A stretch of DNA of 48,257 bases. It comes from an uncultured Eggerthella sp. GTDB taxonomy: Bacteria; Actinomycetota; Coriobacteriia; Coriobacteriales; Eggerthellaceae. A program made the position numbers and the translations under genes. The notes beneath the pieces were generated by a model. That model worked only from the letters and a program-made list of their open reading frames with translations. It had not been told where the DNA came from and ran no database searches. The DNA lies in contig CALLDI010000002.1 of the NCBI GenBank assembly GCA_937998355.1, positions 1-48,257 on the forward strand. Direction: 5' to 3'. Below are positions 15,970-23,429 of this stretch, in pieces; the stretch's first letter is position 1; each line of letters opens with the position of its first letter.

Positions 15970-16268
15970 CGATTGATGCCTTCCGTGCCCTTCGATGCCA
16001 TCTTCTGCTCGTATTCCCGCCATAGTTTGGGTCCGAACACCTCTGACAAGGGGATCTCAAGCACCACGACCAGGCGTATGAGCTCATCGGCGAATATCGC
16101 TCGTTTGCCACTCAGGATAAGGCTGAGCTGAGACGGGCCTATGCCCGTCCTTTTAGATATCGCCTTTTGCATGAGACCGCTTTCGCGGTAGTTCCGGGTC
16201 ACGGCGTTTCTGATGCATGCAAGGAGAGTGTTGGTCCTGTCTATTCTTGCATCTTCATCGTTGTCCAT
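15966..16268 (-). CDS. XRE/Cro-type helix-turn-helix regulator
   Basis: A 100-residue DNA-binding protein. The helix-turn-helix spans about residues 32-65 (LMQKAISKRTGIGPSQLSLILSGKRAIFADELIRLVVVL), with the typical xQxxxSxxTGIxxSxLSxxLxGK pattern. AAGGAG lies 5 bp before the ATG. Cro-like repressors of this size usually control excision and transfer genes in ICEs. Candidate operators are the 21-bp direct repeats about 90 bp upstream. The stop overlaps the next gene as GTGA. Confidence 0.88.
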   Translation of the reverse strand: MDNDEDARIDRTNTLLACIRNAVTRNYRESGLMQKAISKRTGIGPSQLSLILSGKRAIFADELIRLVVVLEIPLSEVFGPKLWREYEQKMASKGTEGINR

Positions 16269-16357
16269 ACCTGCTCCTTATAGTGAGAGGAAATGGCCAA
16301 CGCCTAGATCCCTTGCAGTAGGTTCGCGTCCGAGGCTAGCAGTCGCGTCTCTGTGAT

Positions 16358-16420
16358 AGAAGTCGTTTTCTGGAAGTCGAAATCTCGCTTTAGGAATTCA
16401 AAAGATGGGTTTAGGTTATC
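16358..16420. repeat. 21-bp iterons, cluster A (three copies)
   Basis: Three units begin at about 16358, 16379 and 16400: AGAAGTCGTTTTCTGG, GAAATCTCGCTTTAGG and AAAAGATGGGTTTAGG, each followed by a 5-bp spacer ending TC. The period of 21 bp is two helical turns, so a bound protein would sit on one DNA face. They lie upstream of the XRE gene. A second cluster with the same consensus lies at 17355-17417. Confidence 0.75.
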
Positions 16421-16448
16421 TCAATTGCTCTGCCATATGCCTACGGAA

Positions 16449-16619
16449 TCATTCGTGCCCGCATGAACTCAAAAGCCCCAGAAAGGCCATCTCCTTTTGC
16501 TTGATAGGTTTCGTGTGCATGTCCGCGTGTTCAGCTGAACGCGAGCGGCGGAGCACGGCTCCTATCTGTGATGGAGCAAATTTGGCCTTTCCTGAGAGAT
16601 GTCTGCTTTTTTTGTTCAC
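16449..16619 (-). CDS. Doubtful small basic ORF
   Basis: A 56-codon frame with GTG start and a weak GAGG nearby would encode a Lys/Arg-rich peptide (opening VNKKSRHLSGKAKFAPSQIGA). The base composition here is more AT-rich than in neighbouring genes and I recognise no family. It is listed because the 428-bp gap 16269-16696 otherwise holds only the iterons and a perfect 12-bp palindrome, GTTCAGCTGAAC (16529-16540). Confidence 0.22.
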   Translation of the reverse strand: MNKKSRHLSGKAKFAPSQIGAVLRRSRSAEHADMHTKPIKQKEMAFLGLLSSCGHE

Positions 16620-16696
16620 ATCGCCTCGTATCTTCTTTATCTCGATCTGCTTACTTGTACATTTTCCTTCATCCCTTGCGCCTTGAAAATGCCGTG

Positions 16697-17092
16697 TCAC
16701 ATAAGGTCGCGTGATACGAAGTTCCAGCACTCCTTGGTGAAGCGATAGGTTGCAACATGCCCGAAGTTCGACCTGTCGGGCATCCATCTGCCGTCAATGG
16801 AAAGGCGCGGAACGGGTTCTATAACGAGCTTCTCTTTGAGCTCTGCCATTCCGCGTGAGACCTGGGCAGGGGTGAGCGTTGTCTCAGAAGACATCTTCTC
16901 GCGAGATACCTTGCCGAAGGTACCGTCTGGCTTAACGTAACGGCACAGCGATGCGATGACCGCAAACCCATTCCTTCCAACCTTCACGCGAACCAGGAAC
17001 TCGATGAGGCTCGCAGGGACGGTGGCGAATCTCCCGGCTCGGTATCTGATGGCATCTTGCTTCTGATCGCTTAGCCTTTGCGGATTCTGCAT
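16697..17092 (-). CDS. Winged-helix (HTH_36-like) protein, possible replication or regulatory factor
   Basis: A 131-residue protein built around a winged helix: LIEFLVRVKVGRNGFAVIASLCRYVKPDGTFGKVSREKMSSETTLTPAQVSRGMAELKEKLVIEPV. The order of a culture-like helix, x-DG-x, S-x-E-x-(M/L)-x-x-x-T and a recognition helix with VSRxMxELxE is that of HTH_36 domains, found in plasmid replication initiators and mobile-element regulators. GAGG lies 7 bp before the ATG, which overlaps the excisionase-like gene by 22 bp. It is bracketed by two clusters of matching 21-bp repeats, consistent with it being an iteron-binding protein, but that is inference. Confidence 0.75.
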   Translation of the reverse strand: MQNPQRLSDQKQDAIRYRAGRFATVPASLIEFLVRVKVGRNGFAVIASLCRYVKPDGTFGKVSREKMSSETTLTPAQVSRGMAELKEKLVIEPVPRLSIDGRWMPDRSNFGHVATYRFTKECWNFVSRDLM

Positions 17093-17304
17093 AGCGTAGC
17101 CTCACGCGCATGCTGCTTGCGAATGTAATCCTCGCATGCCGCCGTGGAGGTACGCCTTGCATTCCTCACCTTGAACGATGCAAGCTCACCTGAATTGAAC
17201 AATCGGTAGATCGTCGATTGCGATACGCAAAGAAGCACGGCGGCCTCCTTGGCGGTGATGGTTCTTGACTCACTTGCGTCGATGAATCTGCTGGCATCTC
17301 CCAT
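17071..17304 (-). CDS. Excisionase-like HTH_17 DNA-binding protein
   Basis: A 77-residue MerR/Xis-type protein. The motif TITAKEAAVLLCVSQSTIYRLFNSGELASFKVRNARRTSTAACEDYIR is the standard excisionase-family helix-turn-helix with a wing. I chose the ATG at 17304 because AAAGGAGG lies just upstream; another ATG at 17331 is possible. Small proteins of this type bend DNA at the ends of integrated elements to favour excision. It is the first gene next to the tRNA-proximal end of the ICE, a usual place for xis, although the integrase expected beside it is missing. Confidence 0.83.
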   Translation of the reverse strand: MGDASRFIDASESRTITAKEAAVLLCVSQSTIYRLFNSGELASFKVRNARRTSTAACEDYIRKQHAREATLCRIRKG

Positions 17305-17354
17305 GCCTCCTCCTTTTGTCTGTGCTGCCATGCTATGCAGGTGTAGCTTGCGAC

Positions 17355-17417
17355 GCCAGAGGTTTTGGGGAATCTGAAATCTGACTTTAGGAAAGCGAAA
17401 GCTGGCTTTCGGTTGGC
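17355..17417. repeat. 21-bp iterons, cluster B
   Basis: Two clear units, GAAATCTGACTTTAGG (17376-17391) and GAAAGCTGGCTTTCGG (17397-17412), repeat every 21 bp, with a weaker one before them (17355-17370). The first matches the middle unit of cluster A (16379-16394) in 14 of 16 positions. They lie just upstream of the excisionase-like gene. Confidence 0.75.
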
Positions 17418-17518
17418 GTAAAAGCGGAGAGCGAGCTATTGCAACAAGAGAGCATCTTCATGTTGTGTTTTCTTTTTTTGGTTTTGTTTTGGGATTATTA
17501 ACGCTTCCGCTGGAGCGA

Positions 17519-17627
17519 TATCAACAGGGCGAGTTGCTGTCGGCAGAGCGAGAGCATAGGTATCGCCACAGCGAAGTGTTGCTATCAGCAGGGCGAAACC
17601 TTCTCTCAAAAGGTGTCAGAAGAGCGA
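17519..17627. repeat. Five degenerate 14-bp direct repeats
   Basis: TATCAACAGGGCGA (17519), TGTCGGCAGAGCGA (17538), TATCGCCACAGCGA (17561), TATCAGCAGGGCGA (17583) and TGTCAGAAGAGCGA (17614) share the form T-R-T-C-N-N-C/A-A-x-R/C-GCGA. Spacings are 19, 23, 22 and 31 bp. They lie in the 518-bp non-coding stretch 17305-17822, which also holds cluster B, the GGTGGTCA repeats and the tRNA terminator; I see no gene there. An origin (oriT or oriV) or accessory-protein sites are plausible. Confidence 0.65.
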
Positions 17628-17688
17628 TAGCAACAGTTGAAAACTCGCGCTGGTTTTCGCATGTCCGCATGATGTACAATTCGATTTA

Positions 17689-17730
17689 GGTGGTCAAATG
17701 GTGGTCACGCAGGTGGTCATTTGGTGGTCA
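17689..17730. repeat. Four GGTGGTCA direct repeats near the tRNA
   Basis: Perfect 8-bp copies start at 17689, 17700, 17712 and 17723, spaced 11, 12 and 11 bp, so they face the same side of the helix. They lie 93-134 bp from the tRNA 3' end. This is the arrangement of arm-type sites for a tyrosine integrase whose core site is in the tRNA gene, but the integrase is not visible, so the role is inferred. Confidence 0.8.
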
Positions 17731-17771
17731 CATGATTTTGCGTTTATTCACGGAGTGTGAGAAAGGACAAC

Positions 17772-17814
17772 AAAAAAGCAGGTCAGATAACCATTATCGA
17801 TTATCCAACCCGCT
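17772..17814 (-). terminator. Terminator after tRNA-fMet
   Basis: On the minus strand AGCGGGTTGGATAA pairs along all 14 positions (three G-U pairs) with TTATCTGACCTGCT, closed by a 10-base loop and followed by TTTTT. It begins 9 bp after the tRNA 3' end. If the ICE joins at the tRNA end, the element supplies this terminator itself. Confidence 0.88.
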
Positions 17815-17822
17815 GTTGAAGT

Positions 17823-17899
17823 TGGTCGCGGGGGCAGGATTTGAACCTACGACCTCCGGGTTATGAGCCCGGCGAGCTACCAGACTGCTCCACCCCGCA
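17823..17899 (-). tRNA. tRNA-fMet (CAT), initiator
   Basis: A complete 77-nt cloverleaf with the CCA end encoded. The acceptor stem is GCGGGG/CCCCGC with a weak U1-G72 first pair. The D stem is GAGC/GCTC, giving the A11-U24 pair of bacterial initiators. The anticodon arm is CCGGG-CTCATAA-CCCGG with three G-C pairs next to the loop, and the T arm is GTAGG-TTCAAAT-CCTGC. The weak first pair and the GGG/CCC anticodon stem mark an initiator rather than an elongator tRNA-Met. It lies on the minus strand with the ICE on its 3' side. Confidence 0.97.
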
Positions 17900-17915
17900 C
17901 TATGTTCGGTCGACC

Positions 17916-17937
17916 TCGTTCTTTTCGACAAGAACGA
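17916..17937. repeat. Hairpin between the ABC operon and tRNA-fMet
   Basis: TCGTTCTT (17916-17923) and AAGAACGA (17930-17937) form a perfect 8-bp stem with a 6-base loop. It lies after the ABC ATPase stop and just upstream of the tRNA on the minus strand. No T run follows on that strand. It may end transcripts from the transporter operon or sit in the tRNA promoter region. Confidence 0.45.
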
Positions 17938-18056
17938 AAAGCGACAGTTAGTTATGATAACCGCCCGAACGTGCGAACGCAAGTAAAAGTTCGATTCTTT
18001 GCCGTTCGCCGCAAAAGGGGTTCGCTGCAAGGGGCCACTTTTGAGCGCTTCAGACG

Positions 18057-18830
<774 letters not shown>

Positions 18831-18832
18831 GG

Positions 18833-20317
18833 CTATTCCACCCCTTCCTTACCGAGCGGAGCGCGCCCGCCGAATGAACTGCCCCATGAATTCCTGCCCG
18901 AGCTGAAACCGAAGGGGCTTTCGCTTCCTGACTTCAGATTCGAGGCGCGAACCGGATCGCTGCCCACGGCCAGATTGCCCACGGTCCCTTCCAGTTCGGG
19001 AGAGAGCGGGGAAGGTTCGTTCTTCTTGCGGCGCTTCTTTTTCTTCTTGCCGGTGTTGCCCGCATCGCGATCCGCTAGATGCGTCTCGAGGCGCCCGACG
19101 ATCTTAGCGAGCGGTAGGGTGATGATGAGGTAGAAGCACGCTGCGACGATGTAGGGGGTGATGGAGCCCGTAGCCGCGACGATGGTCTTCGCGTACATGA
19201 CCACTTCCATGACGCCTACCGCTGCGAGCAGCGAGGTGTCCTTGTAGAGCAGGATGAATTCGCTGGTCATGGTAGGGATGACACGTCGAACGGTCTGCGG
19301 GATGATGACGAAGAGCATCGTTTGCGCGCCGTTCATGCCAAGCGAGCGAGAGGCTTCGAACTGACCTTTCGGAATGGACTGGATGCCTGCGCGGAAGATC
19401 TCGCACAAGTACGCGCTGGAGTTCATAGCCAGCACGATGACGCCCAACGGGAAGGGAGGCACCTGGATGCCTGCGAGCGGTAGTCCGAAGAACGCGATGT
19501 AGATCTGCAGGAAGAGCGGAGTGCCGCGTACCACGTTGACGTAGGTGGTGGCGATGCCGCGCAGAACGCGCAGCTTCGACATGCGCATGAGGGCAAGGAT
19601 CAGGCCGAACGGTATCGCGCAAGGGAACGCTACGAGAACGATGCCGAGTGCCATGATGAAGCCCTTCACCACTACGGGAAAGCTCGTCACCAAGATGGTC
19701 GGGTCGAGGAAGAGATGCAGGAACTTATTCGAGTTCCACGCTTGCACCCATTCCTGTTCGCCGAGGAAGGTCGAAAGTTCTTCAGCAGGATCCACGCCCA
19801 CCACATTGATGGCAGGGATTTGGCCGATCTCCTTGAAATCGCCATTCGCGAGTTCGTAGGTGCCAGTCAGGTCCATCGCGCCGCCTGAGGCAGGGAATTT
19901 CACTTCGTAGACCTCGAAGCGGAAATAGCCTCCCGCAGGAGCAGCTTCATCGAACGTGGCGACGATCGAATCGCCTTCCTTCGCGAATTCGGCGTTGATG
20001 TTCGTACGCTGCATCAGGTCCGCGCCCGAGAGCATGGTGATGCGCGCGTTCTTGGTCGTGAAAGAGGTGCCTTGCGGCATGGTGAGGGTGATGGCCTTGA
20101 TGCTCTCGTCGGAAGCGGCTTGGCCTTCCCAGGTGATGCGGGTCTCGGTCGCACCCTTCACTTCGCTCGAGCCGTCCGCGTTCGGACGTGCGGTGCATTT
20201 TGCGGTGTCGAGCGCTTCGGCGGTAGCCGGAGCGGCGCTCAGGCCGACGAGCGCTGCTGAACAGGCGATGAAGAGCGCCATCAGCAGCGATATGAAAGAA
20301 GACATGCGTTTTTGCAT
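18833..20317 (-). CDS. Polar amino-acid ABC permease with an N-terminal extracytoplasmic domain
   Basis: A 494-residue permease, about twice the usual 220-250. Residues 1-34 form a signal peptide (ending ATAEA). Residues 35-185 are an extracytoplasmic, beta-rich domain that I do not recognise. Residues 205-425 are the HisM/GlnP-type permease with about five membrane spans and the coupling motif EASRSLGMNGAQTMLFVIIPQ. The tail is very basic (GKKKKKRRKKN) and then Ser/Gly-rich. The substrate is likely a polar amino acid, from family and neighbours. It shares an operon with the binding protein and ATPase, with a terminator between it and the binding protein. Confidence 0.9.
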   Translation of the reverse strand: MQKRMSSFISLLMALFIACSAALVGLSAAPATAEALDTAKCTARPNADGSSEVKGATETRITWEGQAASDESIKAITLTMPQGTSFTTKNARITMLSGADLMQRTNINAEFAKEGDSIVATFDEAAPAGGYFRFEVYEVKFPASGGAMDLTGTYELANGDFKEIGQIPAINVVGVDPAEELSTFLGEQEWVQAWNSNKFLHLFLDPTILVTSFPVVVKGFIMALGIVLVAFPCAIPFGLILALMRMSKLRVLRGIATTYVNVVRGTPLFLQIYIAFFGLPLAGIQVPPFPLGVIVLAMNSSAYLCEIFRAGIQSIPKGQFEASRSLGMNGAQTMLFVIIPQTVRRVIPTMTSEFILLYKDTSLLAAVGVMEVVMYAKTIVAATGSITPYIVAACFYLIITLPLAKIVGRLETHLADRDAGNTGKKKKKRRKKNEPSPLSPELEGTVGNLAVGSDPVRASNLKSGSESPFGFSSGRNSWGSSFGGRAPLGKEGVE

Positions 20318-20333
20318 GGGGTGTCCTTAAATG

Positions 20334-20368
20334 AAAAAACCCTCTCCAACGGTGCGTCGGAGAGGGTT
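20334..20368 (-). terminator. Intra-operon terminator after the binding-protein gene
   Basis: AACCCTCTCC (20338-20347) and GGAGAGGGTT (20359-20368) form a perfect 10-bp stem; on the minus strand a run of T follows. It lies 12 bp after the binding-protein stop and 17 bp before the permease start. Partial termination here would give more binding protein than membrane subunits, a usual arrangement in ABC importers. Confidence 0.9.
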
Positions 20369-20379
20369 CGAGCGTGAGG

Positions 20380-21201
20380 TTAGAGCCACTTAGCGATCAG
20401 TTCGTCGATCTTGCCGTTGTCCTTGAGCTTCTGGATAGCGGCGTTCAGTGCCTCGGTCAACTGCGGGTTGTCCTTGGAGACGACGATCGCATATTCTTCG
20501 CCCGTTGCGCTGGTAGCAACGATCTCGGCGTTCTGATATGCGTCGTTGATCATCTTCTCGACGACAGCCTTGTTGGTGCAGACGGCGTTAGCCTGGCCGG
20601 ACTGCATCGCAGCGAAGCAGTCGGTGGAGTTGCCATAAGGCTGGACCACTGCGTTGGGGTAATTCTCCTGAGCATACGTTTCACCGGTGGTGCCGGACTG
20701 GACCGCGATGATGACGCCTTCCTGGTTGAGGGCGGCTTCGGCGTTGTCCTTCGTGATGCCTTCATCCTTCATGACCGCGACAGCCTGGTCGTCGATGTAG
20801 AAGGATTCAGTGAAGTCGATCTGCTCGGCGCGTTCAGGGGTGACGGTGAAACCGGACATGCCGATGTCGACCTGACCACCTGCGACCACAGCAGGGATGA
20901 TGGCATCGAACTGCAGGTTCTTGCTCTCGTATTCGAGGCCGAGCTCTTCAGCGAGGGCCTTGCCGAGTTCGACTTCGAAGCCAACGAGTTCGTCACCTTC
21001 GAGATTCTCGAATGGAGGATAGTCGGGGGAGAGACCAACCACCAGCGTGCCGTCGTTCAACAGGGTGTAGTCGCTGGAAGCTGCTTCGGAGTCTTTCGAG
21101 TCGCCGCCCGAGCAACCGAACAGACCGAAGGATGCGACCAGAGCGACGAGCAGTGCGACGATGCCGAATTTCTTCGCACTTAGGGCTTTTGTAGCATTCA
21201 T
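20380..21201 (-). CDS. Amino-acid ABC transporter substrate-binding lipoprotein
   Basis: A 273-residue lipoprotein of the bacterial extracellular solute-binding family 3. The signal peptide ends in the lipobox LFGC, so the mature protein starts at about Cys30. A Gly/Ser/Asp linker is followed by the domain opening LNDGTLVVGLSPDYPPFENLEGDELVGFEVEL, with the VDIGMSGFTVTPERAEQIDFTESFY stretch diagnostic for polar amino-acid receptors. GAAAGGA precedes the ATG. About 30-45 bp upstream the palindrome CTTAG-N7-CTAAG (21229-21245) overlaps a possible TATACT -10 on the minus strand; no good -35 is visible. Confidence 0.96.
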   Translation of the reverse strand: MNATKALSAKKFGIVALLVALVASFGLFGCSGGDSKDSEAASSDYTLLNDGTLVVGLSPDYPPFENLEGDELVGFEVELGKALAEELGLEYESKNLQFDAIIPAVVAGGQVDIGMSGFTVTPERAEQIDFTESFYIDDQAVAVMKDEGITKDNAEAALNQEGVIIAVQSGTTGETYAQENYPNAVVQPYGNSTDCFAAMQSGQANAVCTNKAVVEKMINDAYQNAEIVATSATGEEYAIVVSKDNPQLTEALNAAIQKLKDNGKIDELIAKWL

Positions 21202-21310
21202 AGCGTTCCTTTCGTTTTTTGGGACCTGCTTAGTATATAGCTAAGTATGCCCATTTACGGGATGACGCTGTGGATATGGTTCTATTTTTTTCGCGCTTGA
21301 GGTCGGCTGA

Positions 21311-23329
21311 CTAGGAATGCTGGCCCTCTTGATAGGGATACGATTCGATCAGTTCGGAGATGGTGACGAATTCGTAGCCCTGGTTCTTCAGGTAGACGAT
21401 CGCCTCGCGCAAGCCTGCGACCGTCTGAGAACGATCGCCACCACCGTCGTGCATCAACACGATGCCGCCTGGCTGAACGCTCTTGATGCGTTCTGCGATC
21501 ACCTCAGCACCTGGTCGACGCCAGTCTTCCGTGTCGACGTTCCAGCCGATCTCGCCATCGATCATGCCCTTGAGATCGGTCGCGGTCGATTCGCCGAAAT
21601 TGCCGCCTGGAGCACGGAAGTAGATGCTGGCATCCTTGCCCGAGATCTCCTTGATGATATCGAGGCCCTTCTGTACTTCTTCCTGGCGTTCTGCGGTGCT
21701 CATGAGGTCGAGCGAGACGCCTTTGCCCGATCCATCCGCGTGGTCCCAGGTGTGAGTGGCGATCTCGTGGCCCTCTTCTGCCATGCGCTTGATCTGGTCG
21801 GCGTGAGAGGGAACCTGTTGGCCGATGGTGTAGAAGGTGGCTTTGGCGCCATTCTCTTTCAAGATATCGAGGATCTGATCGGTGGTGGTATCCCACGGGC
21901 CGTCGTCGAAGGTGAGCGCGACCACTTTCTTGCCATCGGAATCCGCATTGTAATAGACCAGGCGGTCGTCGATCTTCTCTTTGGTCACCTGTTCGAGCGA
22001 GATGCCGGATTCTGAGCCGGTGCGCGTTACGGTCTCCCCGTCCTGACCAGGCAAGAAGACATGGAGCGCACCCCACTGCCCTGCTTTCGAATAACCAGCG
22101 GGAGTCACGGTCGGTTCGGAATCGGTGTAGGCTTCCATCACATCCGTGCCATTAGAGATGACCACTTGGTCACCCTCGTTGATGTGGGTCGAGAGATCGG
22201 TGACCTCTTTTTCGTTGATGAGCGCCGAACAGCGCGTTCCTTCACCTTCGCGCATGACGGAGTTGTCGACAGCGACATAATTGCCGGGAGTAGCGCTCAC
22301 GATGTTGTTATCCAGCAAACCTTCGATGGATCGTTCGTCGCCTTGCAGCGTCATGGTCTCGCCGTTGACGGTCGCCTCGATAGGCCCGGCATAGGCAACC
22401 TGCTCGACGACGAAATAACCACCGAAGCCGATAGCGAACAAGATCGCTATCGCAGCGACCACGCGAGGCCAGGCTTTCTTGCGACGACGATGCGAATGTT
22501 GCGCGTCGGCATAGAGCGGTTTGAATCCAGAGGTGTTGCCATTGGCGCTCGGATGCGCTTTGTAGCGCCCACTTGCTGCAGAATAATCTTGATGACCCTG
22601 GTAGGGGGATCCAGCTGGCGCGAACGTTCCTTCGGGTGCGTGCATAGGGGCAACCTGTGCTCGTGCCTGCGTTTGAGCAGAGGAATCCGCCTCGGCTGTT
22701 CGGTTCGTATCCGGATTCGCGTTCAAGCGCGCATGCGAACCGGTCGCAGCGGGGGCATCAGGTTGATGCGTAGCATGAGGATCAGGTTGATAGACAGCCT
22801 GCGAACCAGTCGCGGTGGGGTCAGCGTAGTGCGCGGCATGCGCCCCCGTGGCGGCTGGATCGCTCGGTCTCGGTGCAGCAGACGTTCGTACTGAAGAAGC
22901 GTCGATGGTTGGAAGACCCATGTGCCGATCGATCGTACCTTGGTCGATCGTCGTGAACGATCCCGTATGTCCCGCATGGACACGGCCCGGCGTGTGCGTG
23001 CCAGATACTGGCAGATGCTCGCCGGTATAGGAAGGATGCGCATTCTCGTGCGCGCCGTGTTGCTGGGCATTGCGTTGCTGTGCGCGAGCTGCAGGCGATT
23101 TGGGATGAGGCACGCCCGATGCCGAAATAGCAGGCAAGGAAGTGGACGAAAGATGAGGATTCCTTTGGGGGTTCTGAGCGCCTCGGTTCGAGACGAGGCG
23201 CGCGCCATTCGTGGATGAGAGTTCGTCGCTCTGCACCGTTTGACGCTTGTCGGTACGGCGGTGAACCGCCCGACGTTGGGGACGATCGTCTTTGTGGGAA
23301 TGATTTGAGATTCGATGATCGTGCGGCAT
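21311..23329 (-). CDS. Membrane-anchored polysaccharide deacetylase (NodB/PgdA family)
   Basis: A 672-residue enzyme that probably removes acetyl groups from peptidoglycan or another wall glycan. About 280 N-terminal residues are disordered and rich in His, Ala, Thr and Pro with imperfect DPxATGxHA repeats. A membrane segment (about 285-308) precedes two small extracytoplasmic beta segments and the C-terminal NodB domain. All five NodB motifs are present: TFDDGPW, HTWDH (metal-binding His pair), RAPGG, the DTEDW motif and LMHDGGG. I chose the ATG at 23329; a GTG at 23356 is possible but lacks a ribosome-binding site. Confidence 0.92.
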   Translation of the reverse strand: MPHDHRISNHSHKDDRPQRRAVHRRTDKRQTVQSDELSSTNGARLVSNRGAQNPQRNPHLSSTSLPAISASGVPHPKSPAARAQQRNAQQHGAHENAHPSYTGEHLPVSGTHTPGRVHAGHTGSFTTIDQGTIDRHMGLPTIDASSVRTSAAPRPSDPAATGAHAAHYADPTATGSQAVYQPDPHATHQPDAPAATGSHARLNANPDTNRTAEADSSAQTQARAQVAPMHAPEGTFAPAGSPYQGHQDYSAASGRYKAHPSANGNTSGFKPLYADAQHSHRRRKKAWPRVVAAIAILFAIGFGGYFVVEQVAYAGPIEATVNGETMTLQGDERSIEGLLDNNIVSATPGNYVAVDNSVMREGEGTRCSALINEKEVTDLSTHINEGDQVVISNGTDVMEAYTDSEPTVTPAGYSKAGQWGALHVFLPGQDGETVTRTGSESGISLEQVTKEKIDDRLVYYNADSDGKKVVALTFDDGPWDTTTDQILDILKENGAKATFYTIGQQVPSHADQIKRMAEEGHEIATHTWDHADGSGKGVSLDLMSTAERQEEVQKGLDIIKEISGKDASIYFRAPGGNFGESTATDLKGMIDGEIGWNVDTEDWRRPGAEVIAERIKSVQPGGIVLMHDGGGDRSQTVAGLREAIVYLKNQGYEFVTISELIESYPYQEGQHS

Positions 23330-23429
23330 GACCGGTCTTTCGTTGCTCTGCTTCACTTACGAAACCAATACTCGATAATGCCGCACTATTTTACCCTCTA
23401 TTTGTCGTGATTATGAGGAGAACCTGCTT

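Larger units (their letters stand above)
1..17822. mobile_element. Part of an integrative conjugative element (ICE)
   Basis: The block holds a near-continuous minus-strand set of Gram-positive type IV secretion genes (coupling protein, VirB4 ATPase, PrgI-like, VirB6-like, Maff2-like, wall hydrolase), with a sortase, a surface adhesin, a serine resolvase, an XRE regulator and an excisionase-like protein. The right limit is inferred from the abutting initiator tRNA gene and the repeat-rich non-coding stretch beside it. The left end lies outside the window. No relaxase, tyrosine or large serine integrase gene, or second copy of the tRNA 3' end is visible, so the exact boundaries are not proven. 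Confidence 0.82.

Noticed and set aside
16405..16686. Plus-strand 93-codon frame in the ICE regulatory gap
   Set aside because: It is Cys/Ser/Phe-rich from an AT-rich stretch, lacks a ribosome-binding site and runs against all neighbouring genes.
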